Shown piece by piece: positions 1 through 7,562 of a stretch of DNA of 28,185 nucleotides. This DNA comes from an uncultured Duganella sp. (GTDB taxonomy: Bacteria; Pseudomonadota; Gammaproteobacteria; Burkholderiales; Burkholderiaceae): the NCBI GenBank assembly GCA_946482335.1, contig CAMLRG010000063.1, positions 1-28,185 of the forward strand, given 5' to 3'. The notes beneath the pieces were generated by a model. The model was not told the origin of the DNA. It ran no database searches and saw only the letters and a program-made list of their open reading frames with translations. How positions within the stretch are numbered: the stretch's first letter is position 1; the number at the start of each line of letters is the position of its first letter. The translations under genes were made by a program, and so were the position numbers.

Positions 1-3
1 TTT

Positions 4-240
4 TTGTCTATAAATGTCTGGAATCGGCCTTTCGCGGTCAAATTGGTTGACCTCAACCAATTCCAGACATTTCTAGCCTCGGTGCGGCAGCCGACCACCC
101 AGCCGCATCCATACTGGCCAGCGCAACCAATTGCGCAAACCGGCGTTGCCACGCTTGCGCTGCATGCAAAACCGTCGCCCTGGGATGGGGCCGAGCGCCG
201 CGCAGGCTACCGACGGCGGGAAGACTTGTTGCTGGAATAG
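4..240 (+). CDS. Doubtful small open frame with basic WDGxERR C-terminus
   Basis: A 78-residue open frame from a TTG codon, with a possible shorter form from the GTG at 82. The first 25 codons lie inside the nested inverted repeats, which argues against the longer form. The last 20 residues contain 'WDGAERRAGYRRRED', a Trp-Asp-Gly followed by Arg clusters, which looks more protein-like than random reading of GC-rich DNA. There is no Shine-Dalgarno sequence before either start. It could be a small basic protein, the tail of a decayed gene, or chance. Function unknown. Confidence 0.15.
   Translation: MSINVWNRPFAVKLVDLNQFQTFLASVRQPTTQPHPYWPAQPIAQTGVATLALHAKPSPWDGAERRAGYRRREDLLLE
8..76. repeat. 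Nested inverted repeats, possible operator or cruciform
   Basis: The outer arms are 8-24 and 60-76, 17 bases each with one mismatch; the 13 bases AAATGTCTGGAAT at 12-24 are a perfect reverse complement of 60-72. An inner perfect dyad lies at 41-62, with arms AATTGGTTGA and TCAACCAATT around a two-base centre. A further pair, GGTCAA at 36-41 and TTGACC at 47-52, overlaps the inner dyad, so alternative hairpins are possible. The AATTGGT/ACCAATT outer bases resemble half-sites of GntR/FadR-type regulators such as PdhR, but the spacing is wider. The likely role is an operator for an upstream, possibly divergent, gene outside the window; this is inference. Confidence 0.6.
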
Positions 241-258
241 ATGCCTGCGCGCTATGCT
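229..258 (+). promoter_or_regulatory. Possible sigma-70 promoter of the hydrolase gene
   Basis: TTGCTG at 229-234 and TATGCT at 253-258 are separated by 18 bases. Each matches four of six consensus positions. Transcription would start near 265, giving a leader of about 25 bases that includes the GAGGAGAG ribosome binding site of the gene at 290. Confidence 0.3.
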
Positions 259-289
259 GCGGGCTGTTCCCGACATTGCCGAGGAGAGC

Positions 290-1207
290 ATGCTCAATTT
301 GATCCGTCATTCACTGTGCGCTGCCGCGGGCGCTGCCGCCGTGGGCGCTTCCGCCGCACCGGCCGATGCTATCGTGACCCGGCCGCTCGACCTCGCCGGT
401 TACCTGGCGCTGAAAGGCCCGGCGCCGGACAAGCGCATCATGTACGGCAGCGCGCCCAGCCAGTTCGTCGAACTGTTCAAGCCTGCCGGCCCCGGCCCGC
501 ACCCGGTCGTGGTGCTGATCCACGGTGGCTGCTGGACGGTGCAATTCGGCGGCATCGAGCAGATGCGCAATATGGCAGGCGCCCTGGCGCAGCAGGGCAT
601 CGCCGTGTGGAACGTGGAGTATCGCCGTTACGACGAGGAGGGGGGCGGCTATCCCGGCATGTACCAGGACGTCGCCACCGCGGTGGATTTGCTGAAGCAT
701 GAAGCCAAGGCCAGCGCGCTGGATTTGTCGCGCATCGTGGCGGTCGGCCATTCGGCCGGCGGCCACCTGGCGCAGTGGGCTGTCTCGCGCCACAAGCTGC
801 CGGAATGGAGCCCGGCCTGGGCACCGCAACCGCTGCCGGTCAAGACCGTGATCAGCCTGGGCGGCCTGGCCGACCTGCGCAATGAAGCGGCCCTGATCCG
901 CCGCACCTGCGACCGCGAAACCGCGGAGATTGCCGGCACCCCGAGCGCGCAGCGCCCCGACGTCTTTGCCGATACCTCGCCCGCTGAATTGCTGCCCGCC
1001 GGCGTGCGCACCATCCTGATCCATGGCGAGCATGACGACATCTCGCCCGCCGTGACCGGCGAAAACTACGCCCGCCGCGCCCGCGCCGCCGGCGACCCGG
1101 CCGAAGTGCTGGTGCTGCCGGGCGGCAGCCACTACGACGAAGTATCCGCCGATTCGAAAGCCTGGGCGATCGTCAACGCGCAGATCAACCAGGCCCTGGG
1201 CCGCTGA
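290..1207 (+). CDS. Exported alpha/beta hydrolase (carboxylesterase/BD-FAE type)
   Basis: A 305-residue serine hydrolase of the alpha/beta fold, closest in style to carboxylesterases and kynurenine formamidase-like enzymes. The substrate cannot be told from sequence. The HGGCW oxyanion motif is at 78-82, the nucleophile elbow GHSAGG puts Ser at 155, the probable acid is Asp249 in HGEHDD, and the catalytic His is 281 in GGSHYDE. Residues 1-24 form a signal peptide (a basic start, then an Ala-rich core ending near ASAAPADA), so the enzyme is probably periplasmic. The start at 290 was chosen because GAGGAGAG sits just upstream and the signal peptide begins there; the frame is open to 131 but the extra residues look non-coding. 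A DUF1737 gene follows after nine bases, probably co-transcribed. Confidence 0.85.
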   Translation: MLNLIRHSLCAAAGAAAVGASAAPADAIVTRPLDLAGYLALKGPAPDKRIMYGSAPSQFVELFKPAGPGPHPVVVLIHGGCWTVQFGGIEQMRNMAGALAQQGIAVWNVEYRRYDEEGGGYPGMYQDVATAVDLLKHEAKASALDLSRIVAVGHSAGGHLAQWAVSRHKLPEWSPAWAPQPLPVKTVISLGGLADLRNEAALIRRTCDRETAEIAGTPSAQRPDVFADTSPAELLPAGVRTILIHGEHDDISPAVTGENYARRARAAGDPAEVLVLPGGSHYDEVSADSKAWAIVNAQINQALGR

Positions 1208-1216
1208 AAGCCAGCC

Positions 1217-1399
1217 ATGACCAGACCACCCGACAACCTGCCAATCTACCGCGTCCTGACCGGTCCTGACGACGCAAGGTTCTGCCAGCGCGTCAGCGAA
1301 ATGCTGGAGCTTGGATACGTCCTCCACGGCTCGCCTTCCGTGACCTTCAACGGCGAAACCGTCATCGTAGCCCAGGCAATCATCTGGCCCGCGGGATAG
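1217..1399 (+). CDS. DUF1737 family small protein
   Basis: A 60-residue protein that matches the DUF1737 pattern: a 'YRVLTGPDDARFCQRVSEML' type N-terminus, then Gly-Tyr and 'HGSPSVTFNG', then a hydrophobic 'VIVAQAIIWP' end. The family is small, cytosolic and of unknown function, and its length here is typical. It begins nine bases after the hydrolase stop, so the two genes are probably one transcript. No strong Shine-Dalgarno sequence is visible, so translation may rely on coupling. It runs towards the pyrophosphohydrolase gene on the other strand, with 21 bases between the stops and no clear terminator hairpin. Confidence 0.8.
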   Translation: MTRPPDNLPIYRVLTGPDDARFCQRVSEMLELGYVLHGSPSVTFNGETVIVAQAIIWPAG

Positions 1400-1420
1400 G
1401 GGAGTGCGGCGCAGCGGCGC

Positions 1421-1750
1421 TTACGCCTCCGGGGCCGGATACTTGATGGCGTTGAGCCGGATCTTCTCCAGCGCCGCGGCATGCAGGTCGACATCGAGCT
1501 TGTCGGCGATCTGCACCAGATAGAGCAGCACGTCGGCCAGCTCGTGGCGGATGGCTTCATGCTGGCCCGCCGCCAGTTCGTCCGCGCGCCCGGTTTGCAG
1601 CCATTGGAAATGCTCGGCCAGCTCCGCCACTTCGACCGACAGCGCCATCGCCAGGTTCTTGGGCGTGTGGTACTGCTGCCAGTCGCGCGCGGCGGCGAAG
1701 GCGCGCGTGCGCTCGCGCAGGTCGTGGAGCGCATCGGCCGGCGTGCTCAC
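1421..1750 (-). CDS. MazG-like nucleotide pyrophosphohydrolase
   Basis: A 109-residue all-helical nucleotide pyrophosphohydrolase of the MazG/RS21-C6 (dCTPase) type, which removes pyrophosphate from non-canonical or excess (d)NTPs in the cytosol. The Mg-binding pattern is visible: ExxE in 'SVEVAELAEHFQW' and ExxxD in 'HELADVLLYLV', followed by 'DKLDVDL'. The 'YHTPKNLAMAL' segment before the first motif is typical of the family. The start is the GTG at 1750, whose GTGA overlaps the TGA stop of the acetyltransferase upstream, so translation is probably coupled. A longer in-frame reading runs through the acetyltransferase in the wrong frame and was not used. Confidence 0.85.
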   Translation of the reverse strand: MSTPADALHDLRERTRAFAAARDWQQYHTPKNLAMALSVEVAELAEHFQWLQTGRADELAAGQHEAIRHELADVLLYLVQIADKLDVDLHAAALEKIRLNAIKYPAPEA

Positions 1751-2199
1751 GGCGCCGCCTTCTCCATGAATACGCTCAACGGATCGTCGCGGTAATCGCC
1801 ATACGGTCCGCGCACGGTGTAACCGAGGCGCTGGTACAGGCCAATCGCTTCCGGCTGCGACGGCCCGGTCTCCAGCATGAACTGGCGGCAGCCGCGCGCC
1901 AGCGCTTCCGCTTCCAGCTTGCCCAGCAGCCGCTGCGCCACGCCTTGCCCGCGCGCCGACGGGTGCACGAACATGCGCTTCACCTCGCCGTATTGCGGCG
2001 TCACGACGATGGCGCCGCAGCCCACCGCCGCGCCATCCACATTGCGCGCCACGGCAAACAGCACGTTCGGCTGCAGCAGGGAATTCATGTCGAGCGCATA
2101 CACGCTCTCCGGTGGGTACAGCGACAGCTGGTAAGCGTCCAGCAGGTCGATCAGGGCCACGACGTCGGGCTGGTTGGGGGTTTCGAGTTTGATGTCCAT
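1747..2199 (-). CDS. GNAT family N-acetyltransferase
   Basis: A 150-residue GCN5-related N-acetyltransferase. The acetyl-CoA binding motif A is 'VHPSARGQGVAQRLL', preceded by the beta strand 'GEVKRMF'. Motif B is 'LETGPSQPEAIGLYQRLGY', and a C-terminal 'DPLSVFMEK' strand closes the fold. The acceptor substrate cannot be predicted. Its stop overlaps the GTG of the pyrophosphohydrolase, making a two-gene unit. The start has no usable Shine-Dalgarno sequence: GGA directly abuts the ATG. A TGA-TACCAT extended -10-like element lies six bases before the ATG, so the mRNA may be leaderless. It is divergent from the aminopeptidase gene. Confidence 0.88.
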   Translation of the reverse strand: MDIKLETPNQPDVVALIDLLDAYQLSLYPPESVYALDMNSLLQPNVLFAVARNVDGAAVGCGAIVVTPQYGEVKRMFVHPSARGQGVAQRLLGKLEAEALARGCRQFMLETGPSQPEAIGLYQRLGYTVRGPYGDYRDDPLSVFMEKAAP

Positions 2200-2205
2200 T
2201 CCACA

Positions 2206-2211
2206 ATGGTA
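2206..2211 (-). promoter_or_regulatory. Possible -10 element of a leaderless acetyltransferase mRNA
   Basis: On the minus strand TACCAT is preceded by TGA, forming an extended -10, and ends six bases before the ATG at 2199. That distance would put the transcription start at or next to the A of the start codon. The hexamer matches four of six consensus positions. Confidence 0.35.
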
Positions 2212-2228
2212 TCATCCCTGCGCCACCC

Positions 2229-2242
2229 GACCGGGGCCGGTC
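2229..2242 (+). other. GC-rich dyad in the leader of the aminopeptidase gene
   Basis: GACCGG at 2229-2234 and CCGGTC at 2237-2242 form perfect six-base arms around GG. It lies between the GNAT and aminopeptidase starts, about 28 bases before the aminopeptidase ATG. It could be an operator or a leader hairpin; its function is unknown. Confidence 0.4.
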
Positions 2243-2269
2243 CGGGGCGAGACACGTATAAGGATAACC

Positions 2270-4933
2270 ATGAAATCGCTAGTCCCTCACGCCATTACCC
2301 TGGCAGTCAGTGCCCTTGTCGCCACCAGCGGCATCGCAGCCGACAGCGGCGCCCACCCGGCGCGCGCCGAGAACCCTTACTTGAGCCAGACCGATGCCGC
2401 CGCCCGTTCCGCGCGCGTGTCGAACGTCGCTTACGTCCTGGACTTCACGCTGACCGGCAAGGAAAGCTTCAGCAATTCCACCACCGTGGCCTTCGACCTG
2501 AAGGACAATGCCCAGCCGCTGACGCTCGACCTGGACAAGGCGACCATCAAGCGCCTGGTGGTCAACGGCAAGGAGGTGGCCGCGCCCCAGTACAACAACT
2601 GGTTCATCACCCTGGCCGCCGCCGACCTGCTGGCCGGCCGCAACAGCGTGACGGTGGAATTCGAGCGCCAGCACAGCACCAATGGCGAGGGCTTGCATCG
2701 CATGGTCGATCCGGTCGACGGCCGGGTCTACACGTACTCGCATTTCGAGCCGGCCGCGGCGCACCAGATGTTCGCCCTGTTCGACCAGCCCGACCTGAAG
2801 GCAACCTACCAGGTCAGCGTCACCGCGCCTGCCGACTGGACCGTGGTGTCCACCGCGCGCGAATCGAAAGTCGAGCAAGCGGCAGGCGCGCCGAACGCCC
2901 GGCGCTGGACCTTCCCGGCCTCCAAGATCCTCAGCCCCTACAACTTCTCGCTGCACGCCGGCCCGTACAAGGTGTGGGAAGACGCCAAGTCCGCCAAGTA
3001 CCCGATGCGCCTGTTCGCCCGCCAGTCGGTGGCCGACCAGGTCGATCCGGCGATCTGGTTCGAATACACCAGGCAAGGCCTGGCCTGGTTCGACGACTAT
3101 TTCGGCATCCCTTACCAGTACGGCAAATACGACCAGCTGCTGGTGCCGGACTTCCTGTACGGCGCGATGGAAAACGCCGGCGCCGTGACCTTCGCCGAGC
3201 ACTCCTTCCTGCATAAGGAAAAGATGACCGGCGCCGAAAAGCACGACCTGGCCAGCGTCATCATGCACGAAATGGCGCACCAGTGGTTCGGCGACCTGGT
3301 GACCATGCAATGGTGGAACGGCCTGTGGCTGAACGAGAGCTTCGCTTCCTTCATGGGCACCCTGGCCACCGCCGAAGCCACCGAATTCAAGGACACGGCC
3401 TGGCAGTATTTCTATTCCCAGGGCAAGGCCGGCGCTTACGTGCAGGACCAGCGCGTCACCACCCACGCGATCGAAACCCCGGTGCCGTCGACCGCCAACG
3501 CCTTCGATAATATCGACGCCATCACTTACTCCAAGGGCGCCTCCACCCTGAAGCAGCTGCGCCACCTGCTGGGCGAAGAGACTTTCCGCAAGGGTGTGCA
3601 CAACTACCTGGTCCAATACCAGTGGAAGAACGCCAGGCTGGACGACTTCATCGGCAGCCTGGCCGCTGCCGCCGGCCGCGACCTGGGCCAGTGGACCCAG
3701 GATTGGCTGTACCAGCCGGGCGTGAACACCATCACCGCCAATTACAGCTGCAAAGCCGGCAAGATCGATGCGTTCAGCCTGCAGCAGAGCGCCGTGGCGC
3801 AATTCCCGACCCTGCGCGAACAGCGCGTGCAGCTGGCCCTGATGCAAAAGAAGGGCAAGCAGCTCAAAGTGGCCAGGGTACTGCCGGTGACCTACAAGGG
3901 CGCCGCGACCGCCGTGCCGGAATTGAAAGGCGCCGTCTGCCCGGACCTGGTCTACCCGAACTACCAGGACTGGGGTTTCGTGAAAGCCAAGCTCGATGCG
4001 CGCTCCTTCGCCACCGCGCGCCAGGACGTCAGCAAGGTGGAGGACAAGCTGCTGCGCACCATGCTGTGGCACAGCATGTGGGACAACGTGCGCGACGGCG
4101 AGCTGCCGCTCAACGAATTCATCGACACCGTGCTGGCCAATGCGCCGTCCGAGCGCGACTACGTGCTGCTGGGCGACGTGCTGGGCAAGACCCACAATGC
4201 CTTGCGCTACCTGCGCACGATGGCAGCCGATGCCGCCTACACGCGCCAGGTGGAGGACAGGATCGGCAAGATGGCCTGGGAGCGCGCCAGCGCCACCGAG
4301 GGCGACTTCCAGCGCCGCTGGTTCAATACCTATCTGGCCGCTGCCGGCAATGCGGCATCGCTGGAGCGCCTGGCCGCCTTGCTGGATGGCCGCGGCAAGC
4401 TGCCGGGCCTGAAGCTGAGCCAGGAGCTGCGCTGGGACATCATCGCGCTGCTGAACCGCAAGGCCGTGCCGGGCGCCGAAGCGCGCATCGCGGCGGAACA
4501 GGCGAAGGACAAGTCCGACAGCGGCGAACTGGCGGCCGTTGCCGCGCAGGCAGCGCGCCCCGACCCGCAAGTGAAGCAGGAATGGCTGGCCAGGATCGGC
4601 GACCCGCAGACCAAGCTGCCGTTCTCGCGCCTGCGCAGCGCCATGCACGCGCTCTACCCGTCGACCCAGGTCGCGCTCAACGAGCAAAGCGCCGCCGCGC
4701 GCCTGGCGCAGCTGCCGCTGCTGGACAAGAGCGCCGGGCCGGTCTTCATGCGCGACTATGCCGGCGTGATGATCCCGGCCACCTGTACCGCGCACAGCGT
4801 GCAACGCCTGGCCGATGCGGCGGCCGCCAATCCCGGCCTGAGCGCCGGCACGCGCCGCGCGCTGCTGGTCGCGCACCAGGAGGACCAGCGTTGCGTGGCC
4901 ATCCGCAAGGCGCTGACCGTGCCGCTTGGCTAG
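2270..4933 (+). CDS. Exported M1 family zinc aminopeptidase (PepN/ERAP-like)
   Basis: An 887-residue metallo-aminopeptidase that removes N-terminal residues from peptides. The exopeptidase motif GAMENAG is at 298-304. The zinc site is HEMAH (His333, His337) with Glu356 in 'LNESFAS', exactly the HExxH-18-E spacing of family M1. An N-terminal beta saddle domain covers about 35-230, the thermolysin-like domain about 235-500, and a helical ERAP1-C-like domain the last 350 residues. Residues 1-24 form a signal peptide, so this enzyme should act in the periplasm or outside, unlike cytosolic E. coli PepN. The start at 2270 is supported by AAGGAT upstream and by the signal peptide. Its stop shares CTAG with the stop of the convergent GGDEF-EAL gene. 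Confidence 0.93.
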   Translation: MKSLVPHAITLAVSALVATSGIAADSGAHPARAENPYLSQTDAAARSARVSNVAYVLDFTLTGKESFSNSTTVAFDLKDNAQPLTLDLDKATIKRLVVNGKEVAAPQYNNWFITLAAADLLAGRNSVTVEFERQHSTNGEGLHRMVDPVDGRVYTYSHFEPAAAHQMFALFDQPDLKATYQVSVTAPADWTVVSTARESKVEQAAGAPNARRWTFPASKILSPYNFSLHAGPYKVWEDAKSAKYPMRLFARQSVADQVDPAIWFEYTRQGLAWFDDYFGIPYQYGKYDQLLVPDFLYGAMENAGAVTFAEHSFLHKEKMTGAEKHDLASVIMHEMAHQWFGDLVTMQWWNGLWLNESFASFMGTLATAEATEFKDTAWQYFYSQGKAGAYVQDQRVTTHAIETPVPSTANAFDNIDAITYSKGASTLKQLRHLLGEETFRKGVHNYLVQYQWKNARLDDFIGSLAAAAGRDLGQWTQDWLYQPGVNTITANYSCKAGKIDAFSLQQSAVAQFPTLREQRVQLALMQKKGKQLKVARVLPVTYKGAATAVPELKGAVCPDLVYPNYQDWGFVKAKLDARSFATARQDVSKVEDKLLRTMLWHSMWDNVRDGELPLNEFIDTVLANAPSERDYVLLGDVLGKTHNALRYLRTMAADAAYTRQVEDRIGKMAWERASATEGDFQRRWFNTYLAAAGNAASLERLAALLDGRGKLPGLKLSQELRWDIIALLNRKAVPGAEARIAAEQAKDKSDSGELAAVAAQAARPDPQVKQEWLARIGDPQTKLPFSRLRSAMHALYPSTQVALNEQSAAARLAQLPLLDKSAGPVFMRDYAGVMIPATCTAHSVQRLADAAAANPGLSAGTRRALLVAHQEDQRCVAIRKALTVPLG

Positions 4934-6810
4934 GAGGGGTGACGGGCGGCGCCGCGCGGCGTGAGCGCCGCCTGCGCCGCCAGCAAGTCCAGCAGCGCCG
5001 GCAACGGCGCCGGGCGGCCCAGCAGGTAGCCTTGCAGCGCATGGCAGCCGTGGGCCGCCAGGAAATCGGCCTGGGCCCGGGTCTCCACCCCTTCGGCCAC
5101 CACGCGCAAGCCCATCTGGCGCGCCATGGCCAGGATGGTCTGCACGATCACCACGTCGTTGGCGTCGTCCGGCATGTCCATGATGAAGCTGCGGTCGATC
5201 TTCAGTTCGTACAGCGGCATGCGCTTCAAATAGGCCAGGCTGGAATAGCCGGTGCCGAAATCATCGATCGAAAAGCGCACCCCCAGCGCGGCCAGTTCGT
5301 TCATGCGCGCCACGGTTTCCTCCAGCTTCTCCACCAGCAGGCCTTCGGTCACTTCCAGGATCAGCAGCGCCGGCTCCACCCCATGGTCCTGCAGCACGCC
5401 GCGCACCTGCTCAACGAAGTCGGCCTGGCGGAATTGCTGCGGGCTGACGTTGACTGACAGCGGCAGCGCCTGTCCCATGGCCGCCATGCGCTGCTGCGCC
5501 AGGCAGGCTTGCCGCAGCGCCCACATCCCGATCGGCACGATCAGCCCGGCTTCCTCCGCCAGCGGGATGAAGACGGCCGGCGACACCGCGCCACCGTCGT
5601 CGCGCTCCCAGCGCATCAGCAGTTCAGCCCCGTGCAGCCGGCCGTGGCAATCGAACTGCGGCTGGTACACCATGTGCAGCCGCTCCTGTTCGATCGCCTG
5701 CGCCAGCTCGCGTTCCAGGGTCAGGCGCCGCTCGACTTCGGCCTGCATGGCCGCTTCGAAGAAGGCGATGCCGTTGCGGCCGCCGCCCTTGGCGCGGTAC
5801 ATCGCGGTATCGGCCTCGCGCAGCAGGTCGTCGGCGCTCTGGCCGAACTTGGGCAACAGCGTCACGCCGATGCTGGCCGAACTGGCATAGTCCTGGCCGG
5901 CGATCTCGAATTCCTGCGCCAGCGCGGCGCGGATCTTTTCCGCCACCGCTTGCGCCGCATTGCCGGCGGCCGCCAGGTCGGGCGCCAAGTGTCCCAGCAG
6001 CACCACGAATTCGTCGCCGCCGATGCGCGCCACCGTGTCGCTCTTGCGCACCAGGTCGGACAGGCGCTGCGCCACCAGCCGCAGCAAATGGTCGCCGGTG
6101 GCGTGGCCGCGCGCATCGTTGATGGTCTTGAAGCGGTCCAGGTCGATGAACATCACGGCGCTGAACACTTGCTGCCGCTCGGAGCTGGCCAGCAGGCCGG
6201 CCAGCCGGTCGCGCAGCAGGCGCCGGTTCGGCAGCCCGGTCAAGGGGTCGTAGAACGCCAGCTGCTCGCCTTCGGCCAGCGAGCGCGCCAGGTGGCGCAG
6301 CAGCACGCCGCAACTCATGGTCAGCACGCCGGCGATGAACAGGTAATTCAGGGCCACTATGACGGCACGCACGACGGCATCGTCGGACAAGCCCATGGCC
6401 GCCGGGCTGGGCGGCGGCGCGAAGCCGGTCAGCACGATGGCCAGGGCGCCCGCCAGCAGCAGCCAGATGGCCGGCTTGAGCCCCATCAGCAGCGCCGCCA
6501 GGCAGGGCACGGCCAGCAGGTAGGTGTGCGCCACCGGCCCAACCTGCAGCATCAGCGAGACGCCCACCGCGAAGGCGATCAGCAGGAATTGCAGGGCGCG
6601 CGCGGGGTAGGAGACCACGCCTTGCAGGCGCCACAGGGCGGCCAGCCAGGCCAGTGCCACCACGTCGATCACGACCACGGCCCACAGCCCTTCGCGTGCC
6701 GACTGCACGATGCTCGGCAGCGCGGTGGCGATGCCCATGACCAGCACCACCTGCACCAGGCGGGCAAAGATGGATTCGCGCCAATGCGTGATCTGGTCGG
6801 GGGCTGCCAT
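4930..6810 (-). CDS. Membrane GGDEF-EAL c-di-GMP turnover protein
   Basis: A 626-residue integral membrane protein that may make or break cyclic di-GMP. Residues 15-175 hold about six hydrophobic segments, a MASE-like sensory region without a recognised name. The GGDEF domain (about 180-350) has an intact GGDEF at 264-268 and an RxxD inhibitory site, RKSD, at 255-258 with the standard five-residue spacing. The EAL domain (about 370-612) reads ELL at 396-398 with Arg400, which still fits the ExLxR signature. It also keeps 'NVSPQQF', 'EVTEG', 'DDFGTGYSSL' and 'LKIDRSF', so it may be an active phosphodiesterase. The start at 6810 follows CGGAGAACG; an in-frame ATG at 6852 would overlap the promoter. 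Confidence 0.92.
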   Translation of the reverse strand: MAAPDQITHWRESIFARLVQVVLVMGIATALPSIVQSAREGLWAVVVIDVVALAWLAALWRLQGVVSYPARALQFLLIAFAVGVSLMLQVGPVAHTYLLAVPCLAALLMGLKPAIWLLLAGALAIVLTGFAPPPSPAAMGLSDDAVVRAVIVALNYLFIAGVLTMSCGVLLRHLARSLAEGEQLAFYDPLTGLPNRRLLRDRLAGLLASSERQQVFSAVMFIDLDRFKTINDARGHATGDHLLRLVAQRLSDLVRKSDTVARIGGDEFVVLLGHLAPDLAAAGNAAQAVAEKIRAALAQEFEIAGQDYASSASIGVTLLPKFGQSADDLLREADTAMYRAKGGGRNGIAFFEAAMQAEVERRLTLERELAQAIEQERLHMVYQPQFDCHGRLHGAELLMRWERDDGGAVSPAVFIPLAEEAGLIVPIGMWALRQACLAQQRMAAMGQALPLSVNVSPQQFRQADFVEQVRGVLQDHGVEPALLILEVTEGLLVEKLEETVARMNELAALGVRFSIDDFGTGYSSLAYLKRMPLYELKIDRSFIMDMPDDANDVVIVQTILAMARQMGLRVVAEGVETRAQADFLAAHGCHALQGYLLGRPAPLPALLDLLAAQAALTPRGAARHPS

Positions 6811-6839
6811 GGTGTTCGTTCTCCGTTGTGCAGGGAACG

Positions 6840-6868
6840 ATGTTACGCGCAAACCAAACCAGTGTCAC
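6840..6868 (-). promoter_or_regulatory. Sigma-70-like promoter of the GGDEF-EAL gene
   Basis: On the minus strand GTGACA (plus 6863-6868) and TAACAT (plus 6840-6845) are 17 bases apart, matching five and four of six consensus positions. The leader would be about 25 bases and includes the ribosome binding site. The promoter lies back to back with the response regulator promoter. Confidence 0.45.
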
Positions 6869-6871
6869 CCT

Positions 6872-6880
6872 TGGTAAAAT
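6872..6880 (+). promoter_or_regulatory. Extended -10 promoter of the response regulator gene
   Basis: TGG followed by TAAAAT (6875-6880) is an extended -10 with five of six consensus bases. No -35 hexamer is recognisable at the right distance, as is common for extended -10 promoters. The start of transcription would be near 6887, about 28 bases before the TTG start codon. Confidence 0.4.
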
Positions 6881-6914
6881 TTGGCCATCGATCAAGCCTT
6901 ACTGGAGTAAAGAG

Positions 6915-7562
6915 TTGAGTACCCTGGATTTCCCGCCGCCGGCCGCGCCGATCAAGGTGCTGCTGGTGGACGACCATCCCCTGCTGCGGGCCGGCCTGGC
7001 GGACGCCATCGCCGGCCAGGGGGATATGCGGGTGGTGGCCGAAGCGGGAAACGGCCACGAAGCGGTGGCCGCCTGGCAGGCCTTCCGTCCCGACCTGGCT
7101 ATCATGGACCTGGCGATGCCGGGCATGGGCGGGCTGGAGGCGCTGGCCGCCATCCGCGCCCAGTTCCCGGCGGCGCGCATCGCCATGCTGACCACCTTCG
7201 GCGGCGACGCCCAGGTGCGGCGCGCGATGGAAGCGGGCGCCTGCGGCTTCCTGCTCAAGAGCAGCGTGCGCAAGGAGCTGGTGGACATGATCCGCGCCGT
7301 GGTCGCGGGGCAGCGCTATATCTCGCCGGAGATCGCGCAGCAGCTGGCCAGCCACCTTGGCGCTTCGCAGCTCAGCGAGCGGGAGATCGAGGTGCTGCAA
7401 TGCGCGGCGGCCGGCAATGCCAACAAGCGCATTGCCGCCCAGCTGGCCATTTCCGAGGAAACGGTGAAGGCCCATATGCGCAGCATCCTGGCCAAGCTGG
7501 GCGCCAATGACCGCACGCATGCGGTCACCATCGCCTTAAAGCGCGGCATTATCGGACTTTGA
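6915..7562 (+). CDS. NarL/FixJ-family response regulator (orphan)
   Basis: A 215-residue two-component response regulator. The receiver domain (about 13-130) has the acidic pair Asp19/Asp20, phospho-acceptor Asp65 in 'AIMDLAMPG', and the switch Lys in 'FLLKSS'. The C-terminal LuxR-type helix-turn-helix begins 'LSEREIEVLQCAAAGNANKR' and continues 'ISEETVKAHMRSILAKLGA'. The start is TTG at 6915, chosen because GGAG lies seven bases upstream and the next in-frame starts fall inside the promoter. No histidine kinase is adjacent. The propeller kinase at 13981-16986 likewise lacks a regulator and belongs to the HisKA_3 type that normally drives NarL regulators, so they may be a split pair (inference). 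The last 27 bases overlap the convergent DUF1275 gene. Confidence 0.92.
   Translation: MSTLDFPPPAAPIKVLLVDDHPLLRAGLADAIAGQGDMRVVAEAGNGHEAVAAWQAFRPDLAIMDLAMPGMGGLEALAAIRAQFPAARIAMLTTFGGDAQVRRAMEAGACGFLLKSSVRKELVDMIRAVVAGQRYISPEIAQQLASHLGASQLSEREIEVLQCAAAGNANKRIAAQLAISEETVKAHMRSILAKLGANDRTHAVTIALKRGIIGL

Larger units (their letters stand above)
1..289. other. Gene-poor intergenic region with nested inverted repeats
   Basis: This is the only stretch near 300 bases without a convincing gene. The first 80 bases are clearly more AT-rich than the rest of the window and hold nested inverted repeats (listed separately). The remainder is GC-rich and leads to the promoter and ribosome binding site of the hydrolase starting at 290. 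An open frame at 4-240 would need a TTG start inside the inverted repeat and has no Shine-Dalgarno sequence. It ends in a basic 'WDGAERR...RR' stretch and is listed separately at low confidence. Confidence 0.6.

Noticed and set aside
1421..2215. A 264-residue form of the pyrophosphohydrolase
   Set aside because: The first 155 codons run in the wrong frame through the GNAT gene, which has clear acetyl-CoA motifs. The GTG at 1750 gives the normal family length.
2279..4876. Very long open frame on the minus strand opposite the aminopeptidase gene
   Set aside because: It mirrors a strongly coding M1 peptidase frame with all catalytic motifs. Its product is rich in Gly, Arg, His and Val without any domain, as expected from an antisense shadow in GC-rich DNA.
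3622..5457. Long plus-strand frame overlapping the end of the aminopeptidase and running into the GGDEF-EAL gene
   Set aside because: It lies in another frame of two confidently coding genes on opposite strands and shows only Arg/Gly/Ala-rich noise.
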